Origin: Clostridia bacterium
GTDB taxonomy: Bacteria; Bacillota; DSM-12270; Thermacetogeniales; Thermacetogeniaceae
Reading direction: 5' to 3'
Assembly: GCA_902812385.1 (NCBI GenBank)
Contig: CADDZD010000016.1
Location: 1-37,672, forward strand
DNA: 37,672 nucleotides
Shown: in pieces, positions 23,852 through 33,114 of the stretch
Layout: every line of letters starts with the position of its first letter
Numbering within the stretch: position 1 is the first letter of the stretch
Notes under the pieces: generated by a model
What the model saw: only the letters and a program-made list of their open reading frames with translations
Databases searched by the model: none
Told to the model about the DNA's origin: nothing
Program-made: the position numbers and the translations under genes

Positions 23852-24426
23852 AACTCCTTTCCCTCCCTCAAAAAGTAATTCCATGCCGCTATCGTCTGCG
23901 GATGAATCAGCCGACCACTTTCCAGGCAGTAGCGAATTGTAGATGCGAAACCGAGCAGGAGCGCCTCAGGCAGGCTTTCAAAGGCCTTCCTTCGAAGCTC
24001 GGCCAAACCGGGAAAACTCCTCCCTTCGGCTATCATGTCGGCAATATAGATAATCTTCGCCAGGTGGCCCATGCCGGGACTCCCCAGGGTATGCAAAGAG
24101 ATCGCCTCCAGCACCCGGGGGTTATTAATCCCCAGCTCCCGCCGAACCAGACAGGCTCCCACCGGGCCATGCAGAAGCAGCGGCACCTGGCGTTCGACCT
24201 CACAGGTGATCAGACCCTCCTCTTCTCCCAGCCGGAGCAGTTCCGCTTCAGGAAGATCCCGGGCATAGTCGTGCAAGATCCCTGCCAGTTCCGCTTCCTC
24301 CTTTGATCCCCCATGCCTCCCGGCAAGCCGTACGGCACAGTCGCGTACGGCAAGCACATGGTAAAAGCGAGCCGGCGTTAACCTTTTCCTTATTTCGTTT
24401 TCCAGAACAAAACCCTGTTTACTCAC
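23848..24426 (-). CDS. yqeK: HD-domain protein YqeK, symmetrical Ap4A hydrolase family
   Basis: Cleaves diadenosine tetraphosphate to two ADP by homology. The 192 residues form one HD domain, with H in RFYHVLAVRD, the HD pair in GILHDYARDL, and further metal ligands in LLHGPVGA and YIADMIAEGR. It starts at GTG 24426, overlapping the stop of the RRM gene by eight bases, and is followed by rsfS in the usual nadD-yqeK-rsfS order. Here an RRM gene is inserted between nadD and yqeK. Confidence 0.93.
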   Translation of the reverse strand: MSKQGFVLENEIRKRLTPARFYHVLAVRDCAVRLAGRHGGSKEEAELAGILHDYARDLPEAELLRLGEEEGLITCEVERQVPLLLHGPVGACLVRRELGINNPRVLEAISLHTLGSPGMGHLAKIIYIADMIAEGRSFPGLAELRRKAFESLPEALLLGFASTIRYCLESGRLIHPQTIAAWNYFLREGKEF

Positions 24427-24664
24427 GTGCCCTTGCTTCGTTCACCGTAAGAACTCGCCCGTTGAACTCGATGCCGTTGACGGCTTCAATAATCTTTTGA
24501 GCGTCCTCCTCCTGAACCTCAACAAACCCAAAGCCGCGGGACCGACCGGTTTCACGGTCGACAATAATGCGGCTGTCGATGACATGGCCGTAGTTGCTGA
24601 AAAAGCTCGTAAGCTCTTCGGCCGTTGTCCGCCACGGTAGATTCCCAACATAAAGAGTTGCCAA
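24419..24664 (-). CDS. Single-RRM RNA-binding protein
   Basis: An 81-residue protein that is essentially one RNA recognition motif: RNP2 is LYVGNLPW (residues about 4-11) and RNP1 is RGFGFVEV (about 44-51). Such stand-alone RRM proteins are often cold or stress responsive. The frame runs upstream to 24733, but that part is a repeat fragment. TTG 24664 follows GGGGTGA at suitable spacing and yields the standard MATLYVGNLPW start. The ribosome-binding site lies in one arm of a 12-bp inverted repeat. It overlaps yqeK by eight bases. Confidence 0.9.
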   Translation of the reverse strand: MATLYVGNLPWRTTAEELTSFFSNYGHVIDSRIIVDRETGRSRGFGFVEVQEEDAQKIIEAVNGIEFNGRVLTVNEARARE

Positions 24665-24784
24665 AGTTACTTCACCCCTACCCTGAAAATTTATCCTTGC
24701 GCTTGCTCCCGTACTCCGGTTTCGCCTGGGCAAAATGAGCGACCAAAATATAATCCAACTGTAGTATGCGGTGGTGAAGTAACT
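24665..24784 (-). promoter_or_regulatory. Long-range hairpin sequestering the RRM-gene ribosome-binding site
   Basis: Perfect 12-bp inverted repeat AGTTACTTCACC (24665-24676) / GGTGAAGTAACT (24773-24784). On the minus-strand transcript the distal arm contains the GGTGA of the ribosome-binding site and ends one base from the TTG start. The 96-base loop holds a fragment of the dispersed repeat. Folding would hide the translation start if transcription begins upstream of 24784. Confidence 0.6.
24681..24722 (-). repeat. Repeat element fragment D
   Basis: CCCTGAAAATTTATCCTTGC followed by GCTTGCTCCC and ACTCCGGTTT: one terminus and about 30 bases of the repeat core, with the element's second half missing and a short deletion inside the flanking block. 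It lies in the 5' leader of the RRM gene. Confidence 0.75.
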
Positions 24785-24816
24785 AATATACCCGCTTGAT
24801 AAACCCCATTTAACGG

Positions 24817-25416
24817 TTAATATATTTTATTCTTATAAATATAAGACTCCACCGCTTCGGGGAGAAGGTACTTGATGGACAGCCCCTTTTTCACCCGCTC
24901 CCTGATGTCCGTCGAGGAGATGTCCAGCATCGGTATTTCCATGACGGTTACCGCATCCCGGTAGGCATCCCCCAGCCTCTCGTAGAGGCGCCCGAGGTCG
25001 TAGCCCGGCCTTGTGGCGACTATAAACCTGCACATCCTGAACAGGTCATAAGGCCTCTTCCAGGAAAACACGTCAAGGATCGTGTCTACCCCGCAGATAA
25101 AATAGAACTCCGTTTCCTCGCCGTAAATGCCGCGGAGCTGGATCAGCGTATCGATGGTGTAGCTTATACCTCCCCTCTCGTACTCGAGCCGCGATACCTC
25201 GAAATAGGGGTTGGACAATACCGCCAGCATCACCATCATGTAGCGGTCCCAGAAGTCCGAAACCGTTCCGGGCTTTTTATGGGGTGGACAGCCTGCAGGG
25301 ATAAACAGCACGCGCTCCAGTCCGTACCTTTCCCTGGCCGCCTCCGCCGTTGCCAGGTGCCCGTAATGAATGGGATCAAAGGTGCCGCCCATAATCCCGA
25401 GGCGCCGCCCCTTCAT
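24817..25416 (-). CDS. nadD: Nicotinate-nucleotide adenylyltransferase
   Basis: Transfers AMP from ATP to nicotinate mononucleotide in NAD synthesis. The nucleotidyltransferase motif is GGTFDPIHYGHL (residues about 9-20), followed by PPHKKPG and the C-terminal ISSTDIR signature. The ATG at 25416 (MKGRRLGIMGG) is preferred over the TTG at 25437 because it starts at the usual distance from the first beta strand and follows a GGGGGCG stretch. About 199 residues, normal. The next genes downstream are the RRM gene, yqeK and rsfS. Confidence 0.95.
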   Translation of the reverse strand: MKGRRLGIMGGTFDPIHYGHLATAEAARERYGLERVLFIPAGCPPHKKPGTVSDFWDRYMMVMLAVLSNPYFEVSRLEYERGGISYTIDTLIQLRGIYGEETEFYFICGVDTILDVFSWKRPYDLFRMCRFIVATRPGYDLGRLYERLGDAYRDAVTVMEIPMLDISSTDIRERVKKGLSIKYLLPEAVESYIYKNKIY

Positions 25417-25540
25417 AACGGCACGCCCCCGTCGCAATTTCCCTTTTCCTGAATTCTAATCTCTTTCAATAAATCCTTCCCCCACCCCATAATAAATGAG
25501 AAATTCAGCGGAAAAACTAGATTCAAGGAGAGGTGATAAA

Positions 25541-26992
25541 ATGCACCGGTTCAGCAGATATTTCCGCACGAAACCCGTCAAAGACCCCCTGGGAGAAAAG
25601 CTGCCCCACCGCTTGAAAAGGGTGCTCGGGGTGCCGGATCTGGTGGCCCTCGGCCTGGGAGCGATCATCGGCACCGGAATCTTCGTTTTGAGCGGGGTAG
25701 CCGCCTCCCGCTATGCGGGGCCCGGAGTGACCATCTCCTTTATTGCAGCCGGAATCACCAGTGCCCTGGCCGCCCTGGTCTACGCCGAACTGGCCGCCAT
25801 GTTTCCGGCTGCGGGAAGCGCCTACACCTACACCTACGCCTCCCTGGGCGAGATCGTCGCCTGGCTGATCGGCTGGAACCTTATTCTGGAATACACCGTT
25901 GCCATGGCGGCGGTTGCCCTTGGCTGGAGCAGCTACCTGCTGGACCTGCTCAGGCCCCTGGGTGTACACCTGCCGGGAGCAATCACCGCTTCCCCCCTGG
26001 GAGGTGGTGTGATCAACCTCCCGCCGCTGATCATCATCGGGTTGATCGCCTACCTTGTCGCCGCAGGCACCAAGGAGAGCAGCAGGGTCAACAAAATTGT
26101 GGTGGCCCTCAAGGTTGCGGCAATCCTCCTTTTCCTGGCGCTGGGCATTTCCCGGTTTGACCCCGCCAACTGGCGCCCCTTTCTGCCGTTCGGCCCCGCC
26201 GGCATCGTGCGCGGGGCGGGCATCATCTTTTTCGCCTACATCGGCTTCGACGCCGTGGCCACTGCCGCCGAGGAGGTGCGCCGCCCCCAGCGCGACCTGC
26301 CTCTGGGGATCCTCGGCGCCCTGGTGATCTCCACGCTCCTCTACCTGGGTGTGGCGGCGGTCCTTACCGGGATGGTGAAATACACCGCCCTGGATATACC
26401 CTCCCCAGTGGCCACAGCCCTGATCCTGAGGGGGTTCCCCTGGGCGGCCGCCGTTGTCTCCGTGGGCGCTCTGGCCGGCCTGACCAGCGTGCTCCTGGTT
26501 AACTGCTTCGCCCAGAGCCGCATCCTTTTCGCCATGTCCCGGGACGGGATGCTGCCGGAGATTTTCTCCCGGCTGCACCCCCGCCTGCAAACGCCGGTAT
26601 TCGGCATCCTCACCATAGCCATTGTCGCCGCAGCTTTGAGCAGCCTGCTCCCCATTCACACCATCGCCGAGCTTGCCAACATCGGAACCCTTTCCGCTTT
26701 CGCCACCGTTTCCATAGGAGTGGTCATCCTGCGCTACACCCGGCCGGATCTGCACCGGCCGTTCCGGGTGCCGCTGATGCCCCTCTTGCCCCTGTTGAGC
26801 TTCGCGGCATCCCTCTACCTGATGGCGAACCTCCCCGCCTTTACCTGGTACCGCTTCGCGGCCTGGGTGGCCCTGGGGCTTGTGATCTACTTCCTGTACG
26901 GCAGCCGCCACAGCGCGGCAGCAGAGGACAGGGCCGTTTTAAAGGGGAGGCTCCTGCCGGAGCCCGCAGCAAAGCGCGGGCCTAAGTCCTGA
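25541..26992 (+). CDS. APC-family amino acid permease
   Basis: Secondary transporter of the amino acid-polyamine-organocation superfamily, closest in look to the cationic amino acid transporter (CAT/YfnA) group. The product has about 483 residues and 12 membrane helices. The helix-1 signature [15 protein letters not shown] is intact and the helix-6 region reads [20 protein letters not shown]. The ATG at 25541 is chosen because GGAGAGGTGA lies five bases upstream; the frame itself opens at 25496. Substrate is not deducible. Its 3' end overlaps proA convergently by 11 bases. Confidence 0.92.
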   Translation: MHRFSRYFRTKPVKDPLGEKLPHRLKRVLGVPDLVALGLGAIIGTGIFVLSGVAASRYAGPGVTISFIAAGITSALAALVYAELAAMFPAAGSAYTYTYASLGEIVAWLIGWNLILEYTVAMAAVALGWSSYLLDLLRPLGVHLPGAITASPLGGGVINLPPLIIIGLIAYLVAAGTKESSRVNKIVVALKVAAILLFLALGISRFDPANWRPFLPFGPAGIVRGAGIIFFAYIGFDAVATAAEEVRRPQRDLPLGILGALVISTLLYLGVAAVLTGMVKYTALDIPSPVATALILRGFPWAAAVVSVGALAGLTSVLLVNCFAQSRILFAMSRDGMLPEIFSRLHPRLQTPVFGILTIAIVAAALSSLLPIHTIAELANIGTLSAFATVSIGVVILRYTRPDLHRPFRVPLMPLLPLLSFAASLYLMANLPAFTWYRFAAWVALGLVIYFLYGSRHSAAAEDRAVLKGRLLPEPAAKRGPKS

Positions 26993-28235
26993 CCTGTCCG
27001 TCACCGAAAATGATGTACTTGGTGGTGGTCAACTCCTCCAGCCCCATGGGGCCCCGGGCGTGAAGCTTCTGGGTGCTGATCCCGATCTCCGCACCGAATC
27101 CGAACTGGTAGCCGTCCGTGAAGCGGGTGGAGGCGTTCACATAGACGGCCGCAGCGTCGACCCTCTGCAAAAACTCCCGGGCCTTCTTGTAGCTGCTTGT
27201 GACAATCGCCTCGGAGTGCTTTGTTCCGTAGGTATGGATGTGTTCGATGGCTTCCTCCAGGTCGTCGACAACCTTAATCGCCAGGATCAGGTCGAGATAC
27301 TCGGCCTTCCAGTCGTCTTCCGTGGCCGGCAGGCAGTCCGGCACGATTTCCCGGGTGCGGGGGCAACCCCGAAGCTCGACCCCTTTCGCCCGCAGGGCTT
27401 CGGCAACCGCAGGAAGGAAGGCCGGAGCCGCCGCTTCGTGCACCAGCAGGGTCTCCATGGCGTTGCAGACCCCCGGCCGCTGGGTTTTCGCGTTCAAGAC
27501 GATGCGCTGGGCCATTTCCAGGTCTGCATCTTCCTCCACATAGACGTGGCAGTTGCCCACACCCGTCTCCAGAACCGGAACCGTTGCATTATGGACCACC
27601 GTCTGAATCAACCCGGCGCCGCCCCGGGGTATCAGCACGTCGATATAGTCGTTCATCTTCAGCATGATGTTTACCGCTTCCCGGTCGGTGGTCCCGATCA
27701 GCTGGATCGCCCCCTCGGGGATTCCGGCGTTCGCTGCCGCCATGCTGATCACTCCGGCGATGGCCCGATTGGAATTGATGGCCTCCGACCCGCCGCGCAG
27801 GATCACGGCGTTTCCCGCTTTGAGGCACAAGCCTGCCGCATCAACCGTCACATTCGGCCTTGCCTCGTAAATAATCCCGATCACCCCCAGCGGAACCCGC
27901 ATCTTGCCGATCTGCAGGCCGTTCGGCCTCGTCCACATCCTGACCACCTCACCGACCGGATCCGGCAAGGCAGCCAGCGCCCGCAACCCCTCCGCCATCT
28001 CCCGGATGCGGTCGGGAGTGAGCAGGAGACGGTCAAGCATGGCGTTGCTGAGCCCCTTGGCGCGGCCTGCTTCCATATCGGCCTCGTTCGCCGTCAGGAT
28101 CATATCCGACCGTTCTTCCAGGCTCCTGGCCATTGCCAGAAGGGCTTCATTCTTCTGGTTGGTGGAAGCGGCAGCCAGCCTGTATGCGGCCTCTTTCGCC
28201 TTCCGCCCGATTTCTATCAACTCTGCCTCAAGCAT
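26982..28235 (-). CDS. proA: Gamma-glutamyl phosphate reductase
   Basis: NADPH-dependent second step of proline synthesis, giving glutamate semialdehyde. The 417 residues match the family. The catalytic Cys is in [12 protein letters not shown] (about residue 255), with the aldehyde-dehydrogenase-type nucleotide fold before it ([15 protein letters not shown] near 117-131) and the C-terminal [13 protein letters not shown]. It follows proB after 50 bases and forms the usual proBA pair. Confidence 0.96.
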   Translation of the reverse strand: MLEAELIEIGRKAKEAAYRLAAASTNQKNEALLAMARSLEERSDMILTANEADMEAGRAKGLSNAMLDRLLLTPDRIREMAEGLRALAALPDPVGEVVRMWTRPNGLQIGKMRVPLGVIGIIYEARPNVTVDAAGLCLKAGNAVILRGGSEAINSNRAIAGVISMAAANAGIPEGAIQLIGTTDREAVNIMLKMNDYIDVLIPRGGAGLIQTVVHNATVPVLETGVGNCHVYVEEDADLEMAQRIVLNAKTQRPGVCNAMETLLVHEAAAPAFLPAVAEALRAKGVELRGCPRTREIVPDCLPATEDDWKAEYLDLILAIKVVDDLEEAIEHIHTYGTKHSEAIVTSSYKKAREFLQRVDAAAVYVNASTRFTDGYQFGFGAEIGISTQKLHARGPMGLEELTTTKYIIFGDGQVRT

Positions 28236-28285
28236 CCCCTACCATACCACCTCTCGCTATAGATTACTCTCCTCCGGGAAGCCTT

Positions 28286-29425
28286 TCAAAGGCCCAACAT
28301 AACCGTAAGGTTGTCCCGGTGAATCACCTCGTCATAGTCCTTGTAGCCCAGGATGGCCTTGATCTCCTGGCTCTTTCTTCCTTTAATCAGCTCCACATCG
28401 CCGGAAGAGTAGTTGCTGATCCCCCGGGCCAGTTCCTTCCCGTCGGGATCCACCACACTGACCACGTTCCCGGTCTCAAAGACCCCCTCCACCCTGACGA
28501 TGCCGCTGGGCAGGAGGCTCTTTCCCTTCTTTAAAATGGCGTTGGCAGCGCCCCGGTCGACGTACAGCTTCCCCTGCACCGGCGAATTGAAGGCGATCCA
28601 GCGCTTTCGAGCCTGCATGCGGTCTTCCCTGGGAAGGAACAGCGTCCCCACCTCCTCCCCGCTGACCACAGGCCCCAGGACGCCTTCCCGCATGCCGCCG
28701 GCGATCACCATGGGAATACCGGCTCCTGTGGCGATCCTGGCCGCCTGGAGCTTTGTCTCCATCCCTCCCGTGGCGAGGGCGGAGCCGCACCCCCCTGCCA
28801 GGGCCTCGATCTCCGGGGTGATTTCGTGAACTTCAGAAATCAGCCTGGCATCCGGGCTTTTTCGCGGATCGGCAGTATAAAAACCGTCCAGGTCGGTGAG
28901 CAGGATCAGGAGATCTGCGTCTATCAGGCAGGCAACCAGAGCGGCCAGGGTATCGTTGTCGCCAAAGCGGATCTCTTCCACGGCAACCGTATCGTTTTCG
29001 TTGACAATCGGAACCACCCGGTAGCGAAGGAGGGTATGAAAGGTGTGGCGGGCGTTGAGATAGCGCTTCCGGTCCCGGAGGTCCTCCTGGGTCAGAAGCA
29101 CCTGGGCCACGGTGATTCCCATCGGGGCAAAAACGGTTTCGTAGTGCTGCATCAGGATGCCCTGGCCGACCGCCGCGGCGGCCTGTTTTTCCGGAAGGGT
29201 CTGGGGAGACCGGGCCAGCCCCAGCCGCCCGACCCCGGCCCCGATGGCACCCGAGCTTACCAAAACCAGCTGCCTGCCCGCTTCCCACAACCGGGCGAGA
29301 TCGCGCCCCAAACTTTCCATGCGTTTGAGATTGAAGTGGCCCCTGGTGCCGCAGAGCAGCCTCGTCCCAACCTTGACCACAATCCGGCGTGCCCGCGCCA
29401 GAGCCTCACGACCCGTACTGCTCAT
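28286..29425 (-). CDS. proB: Glutamate 5-kinase
   Basis: ATP-dependent first and feedback-regulated step of proline synthesis. The amino-acid kinase domain covers residues about 10-255 (VVKVGTRLL, LVSSGAIGAGVGRLGL, then FGDNDTLAALVA). The C-terminal PUA domain lies at about 280-365 (GKLYVDRGAANAILKKGKSL). Length 379 is standard. It lies 18 bases after obgE. Confidence 0.96.
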   Translation of the reverse strand: MSSTGREALARARRIVVKVGTRLLCGTRGHFNLKRMESLGRDLARLWEAGRQLVLVSSGAIGAGVGRLGLARSPQTLPEKQAAAAVGQGILMQHYETVFAPMGITVAQVLLTQEDLRDRKRYLNARHTFHTLLRYRVVPIVNENDTVAVEEIRFGDNDTLAALVACLIDADLLILLTDLDGFYTADPRKSPDARLISEVHEITPEIEALAGGCGSALATGGMETKLQAARIATGAGIPMVIAGGMREGVLGPVVSGEEVGTLFLPREDRMQARKRWIAFNSPVQGKLYVDRGAANAILKKGKSLLPSGIVRVEGVFETGNVVSVVDPDGKELARGISNYSSGDVELIKGRKSQEIKAILGYKDYDEVIHRDNLTVMLGL

Positions 29426-29443
29426 TCCGGTTCCCCGTCTTTC

Positions 29444-31068
<1,625 letters not shown>

Positions 31069-31094
<26 letters not shown>

Positions 31095-31449
31095 ACCGGC
31101 ACCTCCTCAAAAGGATATATTTTCCGTACTCGGATACTGTCATCTGCAATCCTATCTCTAAGGTTCCGAGAATAACCCTCGCCGTTTTCCGGTCATCTTC
31201 GGTTAGGGTATACGGCAGCAACGCCTGCACGTAAAAATACTCCCCTCTCCTGCCGTCCACTCCCCCGGGTACCTCCACCCGTGGGGGCCGAGAGAGAAAC
31301 CTGTCAAGGCTCTGGATGGCCGTCATCACCAGTGCAGAAACTCCCGCACAGACGATGTCCTCACCCTTATCGGCGTAGCCGGCGTGCCCCCGGACCTTAA
31401 AACCGATCAGTTCCCCGTCCTTATCCTCAAAAAGAACAGCTTCGATCAT
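31069..31449 (-). CDS. prp: Ribosomal-processing cysteine protease Prp
   Basis: Removes the N-terminal extension of L27. The catalytic dyad is visible as His22 in RGHAGYAD and Cys34 in [10 protein letters not shown], the same numbering as reported for the S. aureus enzyme. The 126-residue length is slightly above the usual 105-115. It lies between rplU and rpmA as in other Firmicutes, but the rplU-prp gap is enlarged to about 380 bases by a repeat element that ends within about 25 bases of the prp start. Confidence 0.94.
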
Positions 31450-31472
31450 GGCCTGCCCTGTAAATATATTCC

Positions 31473-31764
31473 GTTTTATCCTTGCGCTTGCTCCCGGACT
31501 CCGGTTTAACTCGCCCTAAAACTCGTCGATAGATAAGCAGCCGACCGGCTCCTATGACGCCATCCATGGCGCATAGTCGCCTAGCTCCCCCGCACTCAAT
31601 AGCACTTTCTCTGTAATGAGACAATTTAATAACAGCCAGTTCTGAATGAACGTTAAAGGACAAAATTCCCTTTGAGTGCGGGGTCGCTTCGGCTGCCGTT
31701 AGCTGCTCCTTCGTAAAGGGCGAGTAACAACCTCCGTAGGTCGCTGCGCCAGCAAGGATAAACC
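31473..31764 (-). repeat. Palindromic repeat element, copy C with inserted module
   Basis: Same ends as copies A and B (GTTTTATCCTTGC at 31473-31485; GCAAGGATAAACC at 31752-31764) and the same core pairings. The apical part of the tandem-GA hairpin is replaced by a 96-bp module. AGC-TC (31583-31587) and TC-GCT (31684-31688) are kept, and between them CCCCGCACTCAA (31588-31599) pairs with TTGAGTGCGGGG (31672-31683) around 72 bases. The flank GCCTGCCCTGTAAATATATT at 31450-31469 is the family's flanking block. It occupies nearly the whole 31450-31827 gap between rplU and prp. Confidence 0.85.
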
Positions 31765-31827
31765 GCTTTTTCGTTCCTCTGTTGGTGGCGGCGTGGTTGC
31801 CTGCCCTGTGAAGCATCACACCGTAAG

Positions 31828-32184
31828 CTAGGTGGTCGCAGCCACGGCTTCCTTATCCGCCTCGGCCACCGTCGGGCAGGTGATGTCCTCGATCACAAGT
31901 TCAGTGTACAGCTGGCGGTGGCCTTTTTTCCGCCTGTAATTCTTCTTCGGTTTGTACTTGAAAACGATGATCTTGCGGGCTTTCCCCTGGCTGCGGACGG
32001 TTGCCGAGACCTTTGCCCCCTCAACGTAAGGAGTCCCCACGACCAGCTCGCCGTCGCGCCCGACGGCCAGCACCCTGTCCAGGAAGACCCTGTCTCCCTC
32101 GGCGGCATCCAGCTTTTCCACCCGCAGTACGGTTCCCGGTGATACCCGATACTGCTTTCCGCCTGTTTCCACAATCGCGTACAT
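31828..32184 (-). CDS. rplU: 50S ribosomal protein L21
   Basis: Large-subunit protein bound to 23S rRNA. The N-terminus [14 protein letters not shown] and the C-terminal [14 protein letters not shown] block are diagnostic; 118 residues is slightly long because of a tail ending AVAATT. Of two in-frame ATGs, the second (32184) has the GGAGG site at a six-base distance; the first overlaps that site. It heads the rplU-prp-rpmA group and has its own promoter and leader. Confidence 0.97.
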   Translation of the reverse strand: MYAIVETGGKQYRVSPGTVLRVEKLDAAEGDRVFLDRVLAVGRDGELVVGTPYVEGAKVSATVRSQGKARKIIVFKYKPKKNYRRKKGHRQLYTELVIEDITCPTVAEADKEAVAATT

Positions 32185-32200
32185 CTGCATCCTCCTTCCG

Positions 32201-32246
32201 CCGGAACTTCAGGTGGCACCTTGCGGTGCGCTTAAACCTGTTCCGG
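32201..32246 (-). ncRNA. L21 leader RNA
   Basis: Three nested stems directly before the rplU ribosome-binding site on the minus strand: CCGGAAC/GTTCCGG, CAGGT/ACCTG, and GCACC-GCAA-GGTGC with a GNRA-type loop. Position and form agree with the L21 ribosomal leader of Firmicutes, thought to mediate autoregulation. Confidence 0.8.
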
Positions 32247-32290
32247 GCGTTATTCCGCCTGCCTCCCTCGCTGCAAGCAGCCACAACGGA

Positions 32291-32319
32291 ATTTTACCAT
32301 TTCTATATTCTGCTGTCAA
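32291..32319 (-). promoter_or_regulatory. rplU operon promoter
   Basis: Minus-strand TTGACA (32314-32319), 17-base spacer, TAAAAT (32291-32296). It lies about 40 bases before the L21 leader. Confidence 0.85.
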
Positions 32320-32558
32320 ACTCATCTGTTATTTTGCGCGAGGTCTCTCTTCTTTTTCAAGCAGCTGATCCCCTTCTAATACCTACTTAAATTTTACACG
32401 GCCTGCCTGTTCATATCATGTGATACACTTTGGCCGGGGCTTACGCCTTATTTATCCGGTCCGAACTTTTCCTTTTTTCCCTTTTAAGACAAAGATAGGT
32501 CAATTAAAGAAATTAGTCGCAATACAACGTCATTAAAGTACTTCGACAGTCGTAGTAT

Positions 32559-32892
32559 ATGGCTGAAAACAAAATCTCACCGGATTTGCTTAGAGGACAT
32601 ACAGATACGATGATCCTTAAACTATTGATGAGCGGCGATAAATATGGGTATGAAATATCCAAGTTGATTTATTCAAACTCCAATGGCGAGTATGAACTTA
32701 AGGAGTCCACGATGTTTTCGAGCCTGTAGAGAATGGAGAACGACGGTTATGTGACTTCCTATTGGGGTGATGAGACCCAGGGTGGAAGAAGGAGGGAGGT
32801 GCTATAGGATAACCGAAAGAGGGAAAGCGATTTATTTTGAAAACAAAAAAAATTGGGAGAATGCCAAGCGTATTCTAGATCAATTATTATGA
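32559..32892 (+). pseudogene. Broken PadR-family transcriptional regulator
   Basis: The translation from ATG 32559 gives the winged-helix start of PadR proteins (DTMILKLLMSGDKYGYEISK, then ELKESTMFSSL). It is interrupted by an in-frame TAG at 32727 and then by a one-base insertion in AGGAGGGAGG near 32793-32799. After the insertion the +1 frame continues with CYRITERGKAIYF and ends at 32892. Two independent lesions make a pseudogene likely. The gene is AT-rich compared with its neighbours, consistent with a recent acquisition. The remaining sequence 32893-33114 holds nothing I recognise. Confidence 0.85.
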
Positions 32893-33114
32893 GAGGTGGT
32901 AAAAACAATTCTCCCATGCCCATGAGGTGATTTCTCCTGGGAGATAGGGAAGAGGGGTTTGCTTGTTTATGGAATTAAACGCAGGGATTACGCAAGGGTT
33001 TTTGCCCGGAACATCCATAATGGACTGGATTTACAACAACTGAGATGTATTCTAAACCAACGCCTTCGTTGCCTGTTGACCAGGTAAGGAACAGCGCATA
33101 ATTGAAAGCCGCAA

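Noticed and set aside
25523-26911. A 462-codon minus-strand frame opposite the APC permease
   Set aside because: Antisense shadow of a GC-rich membrane-protein gene, with highly biased Gly/Gln/His composition and no ribosome-binding site or homology.
31427-31819. Frames running through the repeat copies (for example LTAAEA-type peptides in copies A, B and C)
   Set aside because: Peptides look alike only because the DNA is repeated. The copies differ by frame-changing indels and by non-synonymous changes that preserve base pairing instead.
32414-32425. Palindrome TATCA-TG-TGATA as an operator
   Set aside because: Short and AT-rich, without a nearby intact promoter or gene; chance occurrence is likely.
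32893-33114. A short frame that might be the tail of an integrase (YARVFARNIHNG)
   Set aside because: Too short and without diagnostic residues; left as unassigned sequence.
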